DNA from: JAWPMV01 sp038527215 | GTDB taxonomy: Bacteria > Bacteroidota > Bacteroidia > J057 | Assembly (NCBI GenBank): GCA_038527215.1 | Contig: JBCBGC010000021.1 | Span: 10,352 to 74,351 of the forward strand | Length of the DNA stretch: 64,000 nt | Reading direction: 5' to 3' | In this document: piece after piece, positions 7,568 to 16,624 of the stretch | How positions within the stretch are numbered: position 1 is the stretch's first letter | How the letters are laid out: each line of letters opens with the position of its first letter | The notes under the pieces: generated by a model | The model's input: only the letters and a program-made list of their open reading frames with translations | Told to the model about the DNA's origin: nothing | Databases searched by the model: none | Position numbers and translations under genes: made by a program

Positions 7568-10500
7568 TTAATAGGTAATGGAGAGGTTGAATAATAAGGA
7601 GCGGGTAGTCGGATTGGTGAAATAATCTATGCCAAAGCCGTTACCGACGCCAAACTGATTGATCTCGGGGTCCACCCCTCTGAGCTTGGTCCAGAGGAAG
7701 ATATTTCTCCCGGTGACCCCAAATCGAATACTACTTAAGCGGGTTTTTTGTCTGAGGCCATTCCCGGAAAAAGTATAAGACAAGGAAGCCTCACGTAAGC
7801 GGGTCCAGGTAGCATCACTGATGGAAAACTCATTGATCACGGAACTTAGAAAGCCCCCGCCAATGGTGGTGTACCAGGCTTCGTCCAACAAGACCGTACC
7901 TCCCCCAAAATCAGCCAGATTTCCCCGGACGGTTTCTCCAATGTAAAAGATGTCGCCATTGATATTTTGGACATTCTGGCTTAAGGTAACTTCCTTGCCC
8001 ACGTCCTCATGTGTTCCAAAACGGTAGAGGACAAAGCGGGTCCTTTCGGCAAAATCGCCTCCCTGAGAATGATCAAAGAGCACATTGAGGGTCAGGCCTT
8101 TCCAGGCCGCTTCCAGCCCTGCCCCAGCCCGCCAGTCTGGATTCGGATCGCCAATCACGCCTTGCTGGCTATTGAGTTGGGGGAAGCCTCGCTCATCCAG
8201 GAGCAAATTACCTGCTTCATCCCGCTGCGCCCTGGTTCCCCACAGGACGCCCAGGGCCTGGCCTTCCACCGCACGAGAGCTGATCGCGCCTCCGGTCAAG
8301 GCGATAGAACTGGCCCCGAAGAGGTTGCTTACCCGGTTTTTATTGCGGCTGAAGTTTCCATACATGCTGAGTCGCCAGTCGTTTTTGTCTAGCAAGGCAT
8401 ACCGTATGTCTGCCTCAAAGCCTTTGTTTTCCATGGTACCGATGTTTTTGTACTCACTGAGAAAACCCGAAGAAGGGGCCGCATTGATTTCATAGAGTAA
8501 ATCCCTGATCTCATTCTGGTAGTAAGTCGCGGATAGGCTTAAGCGATCCTGAAAAAAGCGTAGGTCCATGCCTACTTCCCATTCGGTCTTTACTTCCGGA
8601 CGGAGATTGGCATTGCCTTTATCATCATCTACTCGAAATCCTCCGCCAAAGAGGGAGACATCCAGGGGATCGCTGAAGGTACTGTAGGAAAAACCACCTT
8701 CGGCCAGGGTTTGGGAGCGGTGCGCGGCAGCATCTACGCCGACCTGTCCCCAGGAAGCCCGCAGTTTGCCGAAGGATAAGGGAGCAAAAGCCAGGTTGTC
8801 GGAAAACTGCCAAGCGGCATCAACGGCGGGATAGTAAAAACTTCCGTTCAAGGTGGATGAAGCTTCCAAGGTATTGCTGAAGTTCACGTAGAGTTGCTCC
8901 TTCCAGTCAAAGGATAAAATGCTGTATCCCCGGTTAGAGCGGCGGAAAAGTCTCCTGGTTCGAAAAGAGGTGTTCTCGTTGGCGGTGTTGAGCTGCGAGG
9001 TTGCCAAATCCACGTCTGCCTGAAATCCGATCAATGAGGTCGAATTGTAAAAGCGCTTGATTTGATTGATGTTCCAGCCCGCGGTCAGGGTGAGGCCCAG
9101 CGAAGGTGCCAGGGAAAAATTGGCCCGGGCAATGGCATCCCCGTTCATTTCGGTGCGGTTGATGTTGTCTTCATCGAAGCGCCCGGTACTGTAATCTGCA
9201 TTAGCCGTCCCAATGGGGAAAAAGTATTCGCGCAGATCACCGTAGCTATCTACCCCGCCCCGCAAGGTAAAAATCAACCACTTGCTCGCGGTGATATTGA
9301 TTTCGGAAGAGGCGATAAAGCGATTCAACTCGGAGAGTACCCGCTGCTCATTGACCGTCCACAAAGGATTGTTGTAGGCTGGGCTGCTACTGGCCCCCAG
9401 GTAGTTCCGGTAGGCCCGATGCCGATTGCTGTAGGCCAGACCAGCCGCATCCACATAAGTGCCTTTGTAAAAGCGGTTGTAGAAGTCCGGTGGAGTCCGG
9501 AGTAAGCCAATGTACAGCCCGGCAACATTGGAGCTTTGGTTGATTTTGTTGGCCTGGCTGTGAACATAGTTGGCTTTGGTTTTGATCTTCAGCCAATCTA
9601 CGACTTGGGAAGTATGGGAAAAGGTGAGGTTGGTTTTGTCAAAAAAACTTTCCTCAATGATGCCCTCATGATCTAAGCGGCCCACACTGAAGAAGAATTG
9701 CGAGACATCGTTGCCTCCACTGATCTGCACATTGTTTTGGACAAAATAACCCGTGCGGAAAATCGCGTTAAAGTTTCGATCGGTGAACACATCCTGAGCC
9801 CTTTTTTCCAGCACAGGATATAACACCGTCCCGTCTTCGCTTTCAAAACGGGCTCCCTGGTCAGAAACTAAATCTCCTTTTCCACTGCGAGCAGCAATTT
9901 TATCCCCCCAACTGTTAGCTGAGGTATTGGAAAACCGTCCGCCATCCCCTTGGCCAAAGGTGGTTTGTAAGGGATGTTGGGTGAGGATTTGGTCAAAAGA
10001 AAGGGAAGAATTCAGGCAGATTTCCAGTTTGCCGGCTTGCCCTTTTTTAGTGGTAATGACCACCACGCCATTAGCAGCGCGGGAACCCCACAACGAAGCC
10101 GCAGAAGCGCCTTTCAGTATCTGAATAGAAGCGATGTCATTGGGATTGAGGTCATTCAGTCGGCTGGACTGGGCCACCCGCCGGTTGCTGTTGAAGTCTC
10201 CCCCTCCGTAGGTGGTGGAGTTGTCAATGGGTACCCCATCCAGGATGATCAGGGGACTACTAGAGCCAGTAATGGTATTGGCTCCCCGGATTTGAATGGT
10301 GGTACCAGCTCCAGGCTCCCCATTGGAACGGGCAATTTTCAGGTTACTGGCCTTGCCAGCCAAGCCATTGAGCAGCAGGGTTTCACCCGAGCGGACTACG
10401 TCAGCCGTCTGCACTTTGGATACGGTCGCGCCCATATTGTCTCCTTTCTGCTCCAGGCCAATGGCACTGATCACCACTTCATCCAGCTGCCGGATGGATG

Positions 10501-10795
10501 GTTTGAGCTGAATATTGAGGCGGGTTCGTCCGTTTAGCTCTTCGTAGGCGGGCGCATACCCAAGGAAGTCTACTTGCAAAACGGCATTTTGGGGTGCTGG
10601 AATCTCCAGGCTAAAGTTTCCCCCTTCACCGGAAAACGTCCCAAGGGTGGTCCCTTGAACCCGAATACTCACCCCCACCATGGCAGCTCCATTTTCATCG
10701 GTCACCTTACCGGTAACTGTGGTCTGCCCCTGAAGTGCTGTAATGGTCACAATCAGCAACAGTATCCCCAGGAAGAAATGTTTTGTCATCTCCAT
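7568..10795 (-). CDS. SusC/RagA-type TonB-dependent outer-membrane transporter
   Basis: A 1075-residue protein with a signal peptide (cleavage near 24) and a carboxypeptidase-regulatory-like N-terminal domain ('TTVTGKVTDENGAAMVGVSI'). The plug domain has the SusC signature ('IQIRGANTITGSSSPLIILD' and 'SIQILKGASAASLWGSRAAN'). A 22-strand-type barrel ends in 'RSLLFNLSITY'. It is the first gene of an operon with SusD, a GLUG lipoprotein and an alpha/beta hydrolase. No glycoside hydrolase is present, so the substrate may not be a polysaccharide (inference). A hairpin lies just before the start. Confidence 0.92.
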   Translation of the reverse strand: MEMTKHFFLGILLLIVTITALQGQTTVTGKVTDENGAAMVGVSIRVQGTTLGTFSGEGGNFSLEIPAPQNAVLQVDFLGYAPAYEELNGRTRLNIQLKPSIRQLDEVVISAIGLEQKGDNMGATVSKVQTADVVRSGETLLLNGLAGKASNLKIARSNGEPGAGTTIQIRGANTITGSSSPLIILDGVPIDNSTTYGGGDFNSNRRVAQSSRLNDLNPNDIASIQILKGASAASLWGSRAANGVVVITTKKGQAGKLEICLNSSLSFDQILTQHPLQTTFGQGDGGRFSNTSANSWGDKIAARSGKGDLVSDQGARFESEDGTVLYPVLEKRAQDVFTDRNFNAIFRTGYFVQNNVQISGGNDVSQFFFSVGRLDHEGIIEESFFDKTNLTFSHTSQVVDWLKIKTKANYVHSQANKINQSSNVAGLYIGLLRTPPDFYNRFYKGTYVDAAGLAYSNRHRAYRNYLGASSSPAYNNPLWTVNEQRVLSELNRFIASSEINITASKWLIFTLRGGVDSYGDLREYFFPIGTANADYSTGRFDEDNINRTEMNGDAIARANFSLAPSLGLTLTAGWNINQIKRFYNSTSLIGFQADVDLATSQLNTANENTSFRTRRLFRRSNRGYSILSFDWKEQLYVNFSNTLEASSTLNGSFYYPAVDAAWQFSDNLAFAPLSFGKLRASWGQVGVDAAAHRSQTLAEGGFSYSTFSDPLDVSLFGGGFRVDDDKGNANLRPEVKTEWEVGMDLRFFQDRLSLSATYYQNEIRDLLYEINAAPSSGFLSEYKNIGTMENKGFEADIRYALLDKNDWRLSMYGNFSRNKNRVSNLFGASSIALTGGAISSRAVEGQALGVLWGTRAQRDEAGNLLLDERGFPQLNSQQGVIGDPNPDWRAGAGLEAAWKGLTLNVLFDHSQGGDFAERTRFVLYRFGTHEDVGKEVTLSQNVQNINGDIFYIGETVRGNLADFGGGTVLLDEAWYTTIGGGFLSSVINEFSISDATWTRLREASLSYTFSGNGLRQKTRLSSIRFGVTGRNIFLWTKLRGVDPEINQFGVGNGFGIDYFTNPTTRSLLFNLSITY

Positions 10796-10807
10796 TACGA
10801 TTAAAGG

Positions 10808-10834
10808 GGGAACAGTGCTGAGGGCACTGTTCCC
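10808..10834 (-). terminator. Hairpin between the T9SS repeat protein and susC, possible terminator
   Basis: Perfect 11-base arms (10808-10818 and 10824-10834) surround a 5-nt loop. On the minus strand it follows the stop at 10851 and is trailed only by CCTTTAA, a weak T tract. It ends 12 nt before the susC ATG, so it also sits in the susC leader and could affect translation or transcript end formation. Confidence 0.5.
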
Positions 10835-10850
10835 TGATAAGTATGTGGTC

Positions 10851-13800
10851 TTATTTTTCCAGGATCACTTTTTTCGTCCAAACTTTCCCTTCCGTATAGA
10901 AACTCAGGAGGTATACGCCTGCGGGAAGTTGGGCCAGGTCTAATGACTGATTGGGAGAGGGCTGGGTGAGCTGCATGAGCTGCTGTCCCATGAGGTTGCG
11001 GACCTCTATGCGATCCAAGCGGATATCCGTTTCTACCTCCAACTGACCAGCCGTTGGATTCGGATAAATCCGGATAGATTGGCTTAGGTCAACGGGGTCT
11101 ATGCCTACGGTCTCACAAGTGTTGACCGGATAGGGAACGGCTGCCTGATCATTGGTGGTTCCACCCACCAGGGCATTGAGCCCGCCAAAGTCCCAGTTTT
11201 CAATAACAAAAGTATTGCTGTCCGGTCCGGTGCCGGTTTTACGATGAACCCAGCCCAGCGAGTATTCCCAGGCGGTGCCAGTTCCGTCGGTATCGATCTC
11301 ACCAAATACGTCAATCACTACCCCACTTTCGAAGACTTCGAACGCATCATCTCCATTGAAGTTATTGGCCGAGCCGTCATCCTGAAATTCAGCTGAGAAG
11401 CCGAAAAAGGCGCGGAATCCGGCCGTATCATTGGCAACATAGAAGCAGGTACCCGCTTCCATCGACACTGCAGGGAAGGTGTATTCTTGTCCATCGGAGC
11501 CGCCGCCATTATTGGCACATCCCAACCCGAAAAGACTGAGGTTAGGAATGTCTGTTACGGCATACAATTCTACCGCTTTAGGTACTCCGGAATTCGGTCC
11601 GTGAACCAAGCCAATGATCTTGAGAGCCGAAGTGATGGGCGCGTCATTGTCAATGATGGTGATGCGCATGGTATCGTTAGCGATCTGTGCGCCGGTACTT
11701 GGATTGGAAAGGATCAGGGTAAAGCTTTCTTCCGCTTCCTGATCTCCGTCATCCACAATCCCGATCACTACCGATTGGGCGGTATCGGTGCCCGGAGGAA
11801 AGGTAATGGTCTGACTGGAAAAAGTGTAGTCTGTCGCATCAGCCGAACCTCCGGCTAGCACATCCAGGTTGACGGTAGTCGCCACGGTGTCATTGGGATT
11901 ATCTATGTAGAAAAGCACGGTAATATCCCCATTTGCTTCCCCTACTATGGTTTCTGCATTCTGAATGGCCACGATCGCATCGTCTATGCAGTTGGCTCCT
12001 ACGCCCGGATTACCGAAGACTTCCCGTCCGTCAAATATCTTCCCGGAACTGGAAATGGCTCTTTGCCAGTTACTGCCCTCGTTATTATTGGAATCAGGGC
12101 TACAGAGAATCAGTGAAGGTCCGCGTCCATCTGGCGTGGTGGTCCATGGGGCTTCATCATCATACCTGACAGAATCTACCACTGCTCCAGCGGTATCCCT
12201 GAGGGTGATGGATTCCCCGCCATTATTGAGAGAACCAGAAGTCCAGTTGTAGGCCGTTACCCCCCAAAAGCTAGCCATGGTAGTCGAATCATCAGAAATC
12301 AGGATATAGGCACCAGGGGCCAGTTGCACATCGGGGAAAGTAAAGATGATCGCATCAGCAATACTCATCCCGGTCAAATCCAGCGTATCGCTGGTGTTGT
12401 TATAAAACTCTACGTATTCCAGGTCTGTTCCCGGAGAGTTATACATGATTTCTGTAATGACCAGTTCTTTGGGGCTTTCTGCGGGTGGAGCGGTGTTACA
12501 AGGCGTAGGCTGATAGGTATTCACCGGATATGGATCAGCTGCGGTGGCATTGGTGGTGGTTCCGGAAAAAGTACCCAAAGTTCCAATGTTCCAATTGCTC
12601 AGGATAAAGGTGGCAGAATCAGGACCAGTAGCGCATTCTCTTTGAACCCAGGTATCTACGTACTCCCAGGGTTGACCTGTACCATCCACATTTATATCCC
12701 CAAAAACATCGATCACGGTACCGTTCTGGAAAAGTTCGAAGGCATCATCTCCGTTGAAGTTATGGGCATCCCCATTAGGATCAAGGAAATCTGCATCAAA
12801 GCCGAAGAAATCGCGGAAAGAAGCGGAATCCCGGGTTACGTAAATTCGATCCCCAGCAGTCGCACTGGCTGCGGGGAAAGTCCACTCCTGCCCATCAGTT
12901 CCTCCGCCATTATTCGCTCCCCCTACCCCATAGATACTTAGGTCGGCGATGTCGTTTAGCACATAGTATTCCGAAGATTTTACGTCTGCACTGGCATAGA
13001 TCAAGCCTACCAGTACCAAATCAGGGGTTGAGCTCATGGGCATAAATACCGGATAAGGCTCCGGCGCTGCATCATTGGTGAGAACGGCACTGCTGTAGTT
13101 GTTCAAGGCACTAAAGGTCCAGTTGGCCTGCACAAAGGTGGCCGTATCTGGGCCGGTTCCGTCGTTGCGGTGTGCCCAGGCATTGACATATTCCCAGGGC
13201 AAGCCGGTTCCATCAGCCAGGGTATCTCCGAAAATCTCAATCACGCTTCCATCCTTAAACACCTCGATGCCATCATCTCCATTAAAATTGTGGGCGTCAC
13301 CGTTGGGGTCTAGGAAATCTGCATCAAAGCCGAAGAAATCGCGGAAAGCTGCCGAATCCCGTGCCACATAAATACGATCCCCTGCGCTCGCAGAGACCGC
13401 GGGAAAGGTCCATTCCTGCCCATCTGAACCGCCGCCATTATTGGTACAGCCAATGCCGTAGACACTGAGGTCAGGAATGTTGGCCAGGACCTCATACTCG
13501 GTGGCTTTGATGGTCGCGCTAGCATAGATTACCCCTTTGAGCACCATTTCAATGGTGGGAGTAGGCGTTCCACCAGCCGGGGTATAGGTAGCGGTAGGAT
13601 AAGGCGTAGTGGCTCCAGCATTGGAAGTGGTCCCATCAAATACATTGATCGGGCCAATCGACCAATTGGACTCGACGAAGGTAGAGTCATCTGGGCCGGT
13701 TCCGTCAACCCGCTTTACCCAGGCATCTGTGTACTCCCAGCTTAAGCCGGTTCCATCCTGGTTTATGTCTCCATAAACATCGATCACTACGCCATTTTGG

Positions 13801-14210
13801 AACACTTCAAAGCCATCGTCTCCATTAAAGTTACAAGCAGCGCCTCCATCTTCATAGGTAGCAGAGAACCCCATAAAGGTGGTAAAAGCCGCAGTATCGT
13901 TGGCCACATAAATGGTGGTTCCCGCCGTTACAGCATCTGCAGGGAAGGTCCATTCTTCTCCGTCGGTCCCGCCGCCATTATTCGCGCTACCCAATCCATA
14001 GATACTCAGGTCCGGGATGTCGTTGACCACGTATAATTCGGCAAATTTAGGGGTACCGCTCAGGGGGCCATCTACCAGTCCTACCAGGATAAGGTCACCC
14101 GCCATTTGCGGATGAGGAGGGACAGGATGATCAGGAGGAGAGGCCAGGGAGAGTTGGATGCTTAGCAAGCATACCAGTCCCCATAAGTAGTAGTAATGTC
14201 CTTGTTTCAT
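10851..14210 (-). CDS. Large secreted repeat protein with lamin-tail and Calx-beta domains and T9SS sorting domain
   Basis: A 1119-residue protein with a signal peptide ('LVCLLSIQLSLASPP'). Four copies of a roughly 160-residue module occur (about 40-205, 225-385, 395-560 and 860-1025), each with a 'NNGGG(T/S)DG.E(W/Y)TFPA' core and a 'NFNGDD' motif. Between copies 3 and 4 lie a lamin-tail domain (about 588-720, 'LVITEIMYNSPGTDLEYVEF') and a Calx-beta domain (about 750-845). The last ~80 residues are a T9SS type A sorting domain (IRIYPNPTAGQLEVE). Lamin-tail-like modules often accompany secreted nucleases, but no nuclease domain is present here. Cell-surface or secreted role; function unknown. 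Confidence 0.82.
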   Translation of the reverse strand: MKQGHYYYLWGLVCLLSIQLSLASPPDHPVPPHPQMAGDLILVGLVDGPLSGTPKFAELYVVNDIPDLSIYGLGSANNGGGTDGEEWTFPADAVTAGTTIYVANDTAAFTTFMGFSATYEDGGAACNFNGDDGFEVFQNGVVIDVYGDINQDGTGLSWEYTDAWVKRVDGTGPDDSTFVESNWSIGPINVFDGTTSNAGATTPYPTATYTPAGGTPTPTIEMVLKGVIYASATIKATEYEVLANIPDLSVYGIGCTNNGGGSDGQEWTFPAVSASAGDRIYVARDSAAFRDFFGFDADFLDPNGDAHNFNGDDGIEVFKDGSVIEIFGDTLADGTGLPWEYVNAWAHRNDGTGPDTATFVQANWTFSALNNYSSAVLTNDAAPEPYPVFMPMSSTPDLVLVGLIYASADVKSSEYYVLNDIADLSIYGVGGANNGGGTDGQEWTFPAASATAGDRIYVTRDSASFRDFFGFDADFLDPNGDAHNFNGDDAFELFQNGTVIDVFGDINVDGTGQPWEYVDTWVQRECATGPDSATFILSNWNIGTLGTFSGTTTNATAADPYPVNTYQPTPCNTAPPAESPKELVITEIMYNSPGTDLEYVEFYNNTSDTLDLTGMSIADAIIFTFPDVQLAPGAYILISDDSTTMASFWGVTAYNWTSGSLNNGGESITLRDTAGAVVDSVRYDDEAPWTTTPDGRGPSLILCSPDSNNNEGSNWQRAISSSGKIFDGREVFGNPGVGANCIDDAIVAIQNAETIVGEANGDITVLFYIDNPNDTVATTVNLDVLAGGSADATDYTFSSQTITFPPGTDTAQSVVIGIVDDGDQEAEESFTLILSNPSTGAQIANDTMRITIIDNDAPITSALKIIGLVHGPNSGVPKAVELYAVTDIPNLSLFGLGCANNGGGSDGQEYTFPAVSMEAGTCFYVANDTAGFRAFFGFSAEFQDDGSANNFNGDDAFEVFESGVVIDVFGEIDTDGTGTAWEYSLGWVHRKTGTGPDSNTFVIENWDFGGLNALVGGTTNDQAAVPYPVNTCETVGIDPVDLSQSIRIYPNPTAGQLEVETDIRLDRIEVRNLMGQQLMQLTQPSPNQSLDLAQLPAGVYLLSFYTEGKVWTKKVILEK
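12784..12820. repeat. 37-nt exact direct repeat, copy A (inside the T9SS repeat protein)
   Basis: This stretch is identical to 13312-13348. It encodes the DADFLD/FRDFFGF part of modules 2 and 3, which are the most similar pair, so it marks a recent module duplication or gene conversion. Confidence 0.9.
13312..13348. repeat. 37-nt exact direct repeat, copy B (inside the T9SS repeat protein)
   Basis: Identical to 12784-12820; the distance between copies equals one module (528 nt, 176 residues). Confidence 0.9.
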
Positions 14211-14245
14211 AACGTATGGTTAAGGTGAGTCGGTTCGATAAAGTC

Positions 14246-15745
14246 TTAGGGTTGGGCAGAAACCCACTCCTTGGGAAAAGCCGCTGGGTCAAATCCCCAA
14301 ATCAACGGCAACACAAAGAATACAATCAGGCTGATCAACAGAATAGAAATGAGGTTCATCCATATCCCTGCCCGGGCCATTTCAGATATTTTCAGGTAAC
14401 CCGAGCCAAACACTACGGCATTAGGCGGAGTAGCAACCGGTAACATAAAGGCGCAGGAAGCGGCCGCGGTAGCCCCTACCATCAACAGGAAAGGATGCAC
14501 ATCCATGGTTAATGCCAAAGGGGCCAGGATCGGCAGGAGCATGGCGGTAGTAGCCAGATTGGAGGTGATCTCGGTCAGGAAGTTCACCGCAGCAACCAGA
14601 ATAAACAGGATCAGAATGAGCGAAAGACCTGTCAAAAGGTTCATTTGGCCCCCTATCCATACCGCCAGTCCCGTACTTTGGAAACCCTCGGCCAGGGCCA
14701 GTCCACCACCAAAAAGCAATAAGATCCCCCAGGGTAATTTGACCGCTTCATCCCAGGTAACCAGGGGCCGCTTCTGCCCACCCCCGGCAGGTAATACAAA
14801 CAAAACCAGTCCAGCCATCACCGCAATAATGGTATCATCTATCCCTGGCATAAACTTTTGCAAAACGAAGGAGCGACTGATCCAGGCCAAAGCGGTCAGG
14901 GCAAATACCCCTAAAACGATTTTTTCAGAAACCAGGATGGGTCCCAAAGCCTTGAGCTGTCGCTGGATTTCAGCCCTTCCCCCTGGAAATCCTTTTTGTT
15001 TAAAGGAAAAAGCCCGGTGAGTCAGGTAGTACCAGCATATCGCCAAAAGCACCAAAGAAAGGGGCAAGCCAAAGGTTAACCATTGCAAAAAGCTAATCTC
15101 TATCCCATAGAATTTCTCCACGTTGGAGAGCAGGACCAGGTTAGGGGGCGTACCAATTAGGGTAGCAATCCCGCCGATAGAAGCACTGTAAGCAATGGCC
15201 AACATGAGGGCTTTCCCAAAGATCCGGTTTTCGTCCTCGATGGTATTAGGATTGTCCTTTAGCTGCGCGACAATCGCCATGGCAATGGGCAGCATCATGA
15301 CAGAGGTAGCCGTGTTGGAAATCCACATGGACAAAAAGGCGGTAGCCACCATAAAGCCCAGGATAATGCTTTTCACATTGGTCCCGATTAAGTCAATAAT
15401 GGTTAGGGCAATGCGTTTATGCAGGTTCCACCGTTCGATAGCAATGGCCAGTATAAAGCCTCCGATATAAAGGAAAATGTACTTGTGCCCAAAGGCTGCG
15501 GTAGTTTCTTTTAACCCCATGGCCCCCGTCAGCGGAAACAGAATGATCGGCAGCAAAGAAGTGGCGGCAATAGGAATGGCCTCCGTAATCCACCAGGCAG
15601 CAATCCACAAAGTACTTGCCAATACCGCCCTTCCTTCTAGACTTAAGTCATCAGGGCGCACCAAAAGATAACTCAGGGCAAAAAGGATCGGCCCTAACCA
15701 GAGGCCAATCACTTGCATACGAGACTGAGCTGAGACTTCCTTCAT
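14246..15745 (-). CDS. SLC13/DASS-family sodium-coupled anion (dicarboxylate-type) transporter
   Basis: A 499-residue polytopic membrane protein with the two family signature repeats, 'SNTATSVMMLP' in the first half and 'TSNLATTAMLLP' in the second. Family members import dicarboxylates, citrate or sulfate with sodium; the exact anion cannot be read from the sequence. It lies 4 nt downstream of the SGNH-hydrolase gene and is likely co-transcribed, so it may import an acid released by that enzyme (inference). Confidence 0.9.
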   Translation of the reverse strand: MKEVSAQSRMQVIGLWLGPILFALSYLLVRPDDLSLEGRAVLASTLWIAAWWITEAIPIAATSLLPIILFPLTGAMGLKETTAAFGHKYIFLYIGGFILAIAIERWNLHKRIALTIIDLIGTNVKSIILGFMVATAFLSMWISNTATSVMMLPIAMAIVAQLKDNPNTIEDENRIFGKALMLAIAYSASIGGIATLIGTPPNLVLLSNVEKFYGIEISFLQWLTFGLPLSLVLLAICWYYLTHRAFSFKQKGFPGGRAEIQRQLKALGPILVSEKIVLGVFALTALAWISRSFVLQKFMPGIDDTIIAVMAGLVLFVLPAGGGQKRPLVTWDEAVKLPWGILLLFGGGLALAEGFQSTGLAVWIGGQMNLLTGLSLILILFILVAAVNFLTEITSNLATTAMLLPILAPLALTMDVHPFLLMVGATAAASCAFMLPVATPPNAVVFGSGYLKISEMARAGIWMNLISILLISLIVFFVLPLIWGFDPAAFPKEWVSAQP

Positions 15746-15749
15746 CAGG

Positions 15750-16520
15750 CTATTTTTGGATTAGGGCTTCACACACCTCCCAGGCTACTTTTTGACAAAA
15801 GGCCGCTGTTTCCCGGGATTGAATATTGAGATAGAGCTTTTCTCCATCCTTGTCCTCGGTGATGAGGCGATGAGGTAAGCCTACCGGAGACTCTCCTGTC
15901 AGGATGCTGAAAAACACACAGGCTGTCAGATAGGTGCCCAGCGGAGAAGGATGGCTACCGTCTTCGTCGTACAGGACTAAATCAGGCTTGGCAGCCAACG
16001 CCTTTTGCCAAACCTGACCGACAGGCGCTACCCTGGCCTGCAAGTCCCGGCCCAATTGCAGGTAGCCCTTAGAAATCGGCTCTTGCATCGCGGGATCCCA
16101 AGCCCGCGCCCAGGTCATATACATACAGACTTGTGCGCCGGCTTGCTGAATCCGCTTTCCCCAACGTTGCCCGAAGAGCTGTAAGCTATCCGGAAAGTCG
16201 ATGGCTCGCTTGCTATGATCCTGCAAAACGACCAGGTCAAAGTCTCCTTCATCTATCAGGCTTCCGGTCGCTAATCCTTTTTCTCCTCTCCAATGCTGTC
16301 CCAGATTCACCCCACCTGCGGTAGATTGGCGGACCACCCAGGACTTGCCCCGGCTTTCCAGCATAGCCGCTACATTCTGGGGCAAGTTCCAGAAATAGGT
16401 ATAGCTGTTGCCAACAAAAAGGACTTTTTGTGGTGCGGCTTCCTGGGCTGATAATAGTTGGAAAGCGCCGATTAACCACAGATAGGGAAGAAAAATCCTC
16501 ACCTTAAAGAAGCGATTCAT
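15750..16520 (-). CDS. Secreted SGNH/GDSL-family hydrolase
   Basis: A 256-residue protein with a signal peptide ending 'FQLLSAQ'. The SGNH blocks are visible: 'VLFVGNSYTYFW' (nucleophile Ser39), a 'VVLQDHSK' block, and a C-terminal DxxH pair (Asp187, His190 in DEDGSHPSPLGTY). This family hydrolyses esters, often acyl or acetyl groups on glycans. Substrate unknown. First gene of a two-gene unit with the SLC13 transporter, divergent from the HTH membrane protein. Confidence 0.85.
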   Translation of the reverse strand: MNRFFKVRIFLPYLWLIGAFQLLSAQEAAPQKVLFVGNSYTYFWNLPQNVAAMLESRGKSWVVRQSTAGGVNLGQHWRGEKGLATGSLIDEGDFDLVVLQDHSKRAIDFPDSLQLFGQRWGKRIQQAGAQVCMYMTWARAWDPAMQEPISKGYLQLGRDLQARVAPVGQVWQKALAAKPDLVLYDEDGSHPSPLGTYLTACVFFSILTGESPVGLPHRLITEDKDGEKLYLNIQSRETAAFCQKVAWEVCEALIQK

Positions 16521-16624
16521 AAGTAGTCGTAGTTTCTATTTGCTACTCATAAATTCGCATTATAATTTTAAAAAAATAGCTAATTTATACTGTTTTACAC
16601 CTTTTTACACCGGTCCTCCCCTGG

